Assembly (NCBI GenBank): GCA_013813565.1
Contig: JACCRK010000024.1
Location: 1 to 33,958 of the forward strand
Origin: Herpetosiphonaceae bacterium
Lineage (GTDB): Bacteria; Chloroflexota; Chloroflexia; Chloroflexales; Herpetosiphonaceae
Direction of reading: 5' to 3'
DNA: 33,958 nucleotides
Positions 32,143 through 33,958 of the stretch are shown here, piece after piece. Under the pieces are notes generated by a model. It saw only the letters and a program-made list of their open reading frames with translations. It was not told where the DNA came from and did no database searches. Position numbers and translations under genes: made by a program. The stretch's first letter is position 1. Each line of letters starts with the position of its first letter.

Positions 32143-33958
32143 TCAGCGCCCGCTCTTGAGCCATCCCATAGCCTGCCACTCGGCCAGCTGGGCGCGCCAG
32201 CGAAAGGCCAGCGCCGGATGCTTTGGCTCGACCATCCGGATTAGCGTGGGCAAGATCCGCTGAAAGCTCTGGGCCAGGAGGGCGCTGCGGCTAAAGCGCA
32301 GCCAGTCAGCAACCCAGCGCCCGGTATCGCGCCAGCCGAGCACCTGGAGGGCCGTGGGGATAATGGCCGGATACAGATGCAGCGTTCCCATGATAATCGT
32401 CCGATAATCGCGCCAGGTCATCTGATCCTGAAAAAATCGCCGGGCCACATCCAGGCCCAGCACATTCAACACCCGGGCGAACACATTCTGCAGCTCGTTG
32501 ACATCCTGGGGTCGTCCCCAGGGGATCATAAAGCGGCTGAACACCCAGTTCAAGCTCACATTGGCCTGATGCGCACTGATCAGGCGCAGCTGTTCAGGCG
32601 CGAGCAAGTGGTGCTGCAGCGCCTGATCGAGGAGATCGGCGGTGCGCTGCAGATTGCGCACAAACGAGCCAAAGCCACAAAATGTCAGCGGCGACTGCTG
32701 GGCCGAGGCATCGCCCAGGGGCAGGACTCCGAGCAGTGGCGCTGGGCGCCCGATGGCGTGGCGGGACGGAATATAGCCATAGACCGGGCGGAGGTGCCGA
32801 AAATCCGGGCCGAGGGTTTTATAGGTTGGCAGCAGCGCAAAGTAATCCTCGAATAGGTCAAGCAGCGAGTGGCGCTGCCGGGCCTGAGCGCCGACCTGAT
32901 CGTAGTAAAAAACATACACCGTCAGCTCATCGTCGCGCCCAGGAAAGCCCTCCCAGATCAGCTGGCGGTCGCCCTGGGTATCGGCCACACTGACCAAAAT
33001 ATCACCCAGCTGCGGATCGTGGCCGACTACCCCTGCGACGACCGTGCCAACCGTCGGGCAGATTCCGCTGAACGGCTGGGTGCCCAGAGTCAGCGGCGAG
33101 GTCGCGCCCATCCCGTCGATCAGCAGCCGGGTGCCAAGGTAGAGGCGCTCGCCGGCCGCCTCAACGGCCACCACCGTGCGGCCGGGCTGGGCCGGGTCGG
33201 CATAGGCCTGGGCAAAGCTGTAGCCCTCCCAGATCGTGCCGTCGGCGGCCTCAAATCGGCGCCGCGCGAGCTGCAGCAAGGCCCCGGCATCGAGGGCAAT
33301 GTCCAGCACGCCGGGCAGGCGCAGCTCAGCGGCCGGCACATCGGAGCCAGAGGGGTGAAAGCGCACGAGTCCGTCGGCATAGCAGGCCATAATAATCTCA
33401 CGCTCCAGATCGTCCCAGGTGAGCAGCCCGGTGCCAACCAGCCGCTCCAGCTCCGCGTGGGAGATATTCCACTCGCGATGGGCGCAGCCAACTGGATAGC
33501 GGTCAAAGAGCAGGACACGGTAGCCACGCTGCGCCATCAGGGCCGCGTGGATCAGACCCAGGCCACCGCCGGCATAGATCAGATCGTACTCGGCGCTGGT
33601 GGCGGGCAGCGGCGCGGCTGTGGTGTGCGGCAGGGCTGGCAGCTGGCCCTGCTCGAACGTGGCCCAGCGGGCATCGAGTTGCCGGATCCGCTCCAGCTCG
33701 GCGGCAGCGCCCATCTGGCCAAAGGCTGCTGCGGTCAGCGGGTGGGTTTCCGCCAGATCAGCCGCCGCCGAGGCCGCCGGCCTGGCCCAGCGCAGGCGCA
33801 AGCGCGCTAGATCTTGTTGTACCGCCAGCCGGAGCTGGCGCGACTCACGCCACTGCCGGAGCGGGCTGCGGCGCGAGGCCAGCGGCTGATCGAGCGCAAC
33901 GTGCATGCGCAGGTGGGTTGAGGTGGCCGCCGCCAGCAGCTGAATCGTCGCGTAGCAG
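32143..33958 (-). CDS. CruA/CruP-family FAD-dependent lycopene cyclase homologue, 5' end cut by window edge
   Basis: Family members close the rings of lycopene to gamma- or beta-carotene. The frame is open up to the right edge of the window, past the ATG at 33906 (17 further sense codons), so the true start may lie outside; numbering is from 33906. An FAD-binding Rossmann motif lies at about 127-157, YDLIYAGGGLGLIHAALMAQRGYRVLLFDR-like, with the GGxLG variant characteristic of CruA and CruP instead of the usual GGGxAG. Middle parts include REWNIS, DGMGATSPL and PLGDASAQQSPLTFCGFGS, the last being a second dinucleotide-contact motif shared with carotenoid flavoenzymes. The C-terminal helical part is long, as in CruA (about 600 residues in all). 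CruA cannot be told from CruP here. It is followed by the kinase gene after 45 bases. Confidence 0.8.
   Translation of the reverse strand, partial: CYATIQLLAAATSTHLRMHVALDQPLASRRSPLRQWRESRQLRLAVQQDLARLRLRWARPAASAAADLAETHPLTAAAFGQMGAAAELERIRQLDARWATFEQGQLPALPHTTAAPLPATSAEYDLIYAGGGLGLIHAALMAQRGYRVLLFDRYPVGCAHREWNISHAELERLVGTGLLTWDDLEREIIMACYADGLVRFHPSGSDVPAAELRLPGVLDIALDAGALLQLARRRFEAADGTIWEGYSFAQAYADPAQPGRTVVAVEAAGERLYLGTRLLIDGMGATSPLTLGTQPFSGICPTVGTVVAGVVGHDPQLGDILVSVADTQGDRQLIWEGFPGRDDELTVYVFYYDQVGAQARQRHSLLDLFEDYFALLPTYKTLGPDFRHLRPVYGYIPSRHAIGRPAPLLGVLPLGDASAQQSPLTFCGFGSFVRNLQRTADLLDQALQHHLLAPEQLRLISAHQANVSLNWVFSRFMIPWGRPQDVNELQNVFARVLNVLGLDVARRFFQDQMTWRDYRTIIMGTLHLYPAIIPTALQVLGWRDTGRWVADWLRFSRSALLAQSFQRILPTLIRMVEPKHPALAFRWRAQLAEWQAMGWLKSGR

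Overview
The window looks like a chromosomal segment of a G+C-rich bacterium of the phylum Chloroflexota, probably class Chloroflexia. This is inferred from secreted proteins with long Thr-Pro linkers, a SpoVS protein next to RNase Y in a genome segment with no other sporulation genes, and a CruA/CruP-type lycopene-cyclase homologue. I see no phage, transposase, CRISPR array or plasmid gene; this is ordinary chromosome with one very unusual gene.

Left part (1-9300) is cell-surface material: a secreted multidomain protein cut by the left window edge (minus strand, with its own promoter), a small three-helix membrane protein with a 30-bp perfect palindrome in front of it, a CPBP-family membrane protease plus an SRPBCC protein, and then a pair made of a membrane-anchored LysM/fibronectin-like protein and a two-module lipoprotein. 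From 9312 to 14977 the minus strand carries a TPR protein, a long-type RmlA nucleotidyltransferase, an SH3b3-NlpC/P60 cell-wall hydrolase behind an AT-rich spacer, and a GT4 glycosyltransferase.

The centre (15050-22227) is a pyrimidine operon. It begins with a strong promoter and a textbook PyrR-type leader: a PyrR-binding hairpin, then a terminator with a T6 run, with mutually exclusive pairing between them and a short leader ORF whose ribosome-binding site lies inside the PyrR hairpin. Behind it come a GT2 glycosyltransferase, pyrR, a large fusion protein, pyrB and pyrC. The fusion is the most notable object here: a two-ring Clp/Hsp100-type AAA+ ATPase joined to an almost full-length peptide chain release factor 2-like region. 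Both release-factor functional motifs (SPF stop-codon reader and GGQ hydrolysis loop) are lost, the first AAA+ Walker B is degenerate and the second AAA+ pore loop lacks GYVG. It looks like a ribosome- or decoding-site-binding remodelling factor, not a protease subunit or a termination factor; I do not recall a described family with this architecture.

Right part (22228-33958): a sigma70-type promoter drives rny (RNase Y) and spoVS, closed by a 20-bp stem terminator; then a small, apparently leaderless minus-strand gene; the tmRNA gene ssrA with its own promoter and terminator; and a minus-strand run of a degenerate metallo-beta-lactamase-like membrane protein, ridA, yraN, eno, trhO, a hybrid sensor histidine kinase and the CruA/CruP homologue, which runs off the right edge. 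RNase Y and tmRNA put RNA decay and ribosome rescue within 10 kb of the AAA+/release-factor fusion, although they are separate transcripts.
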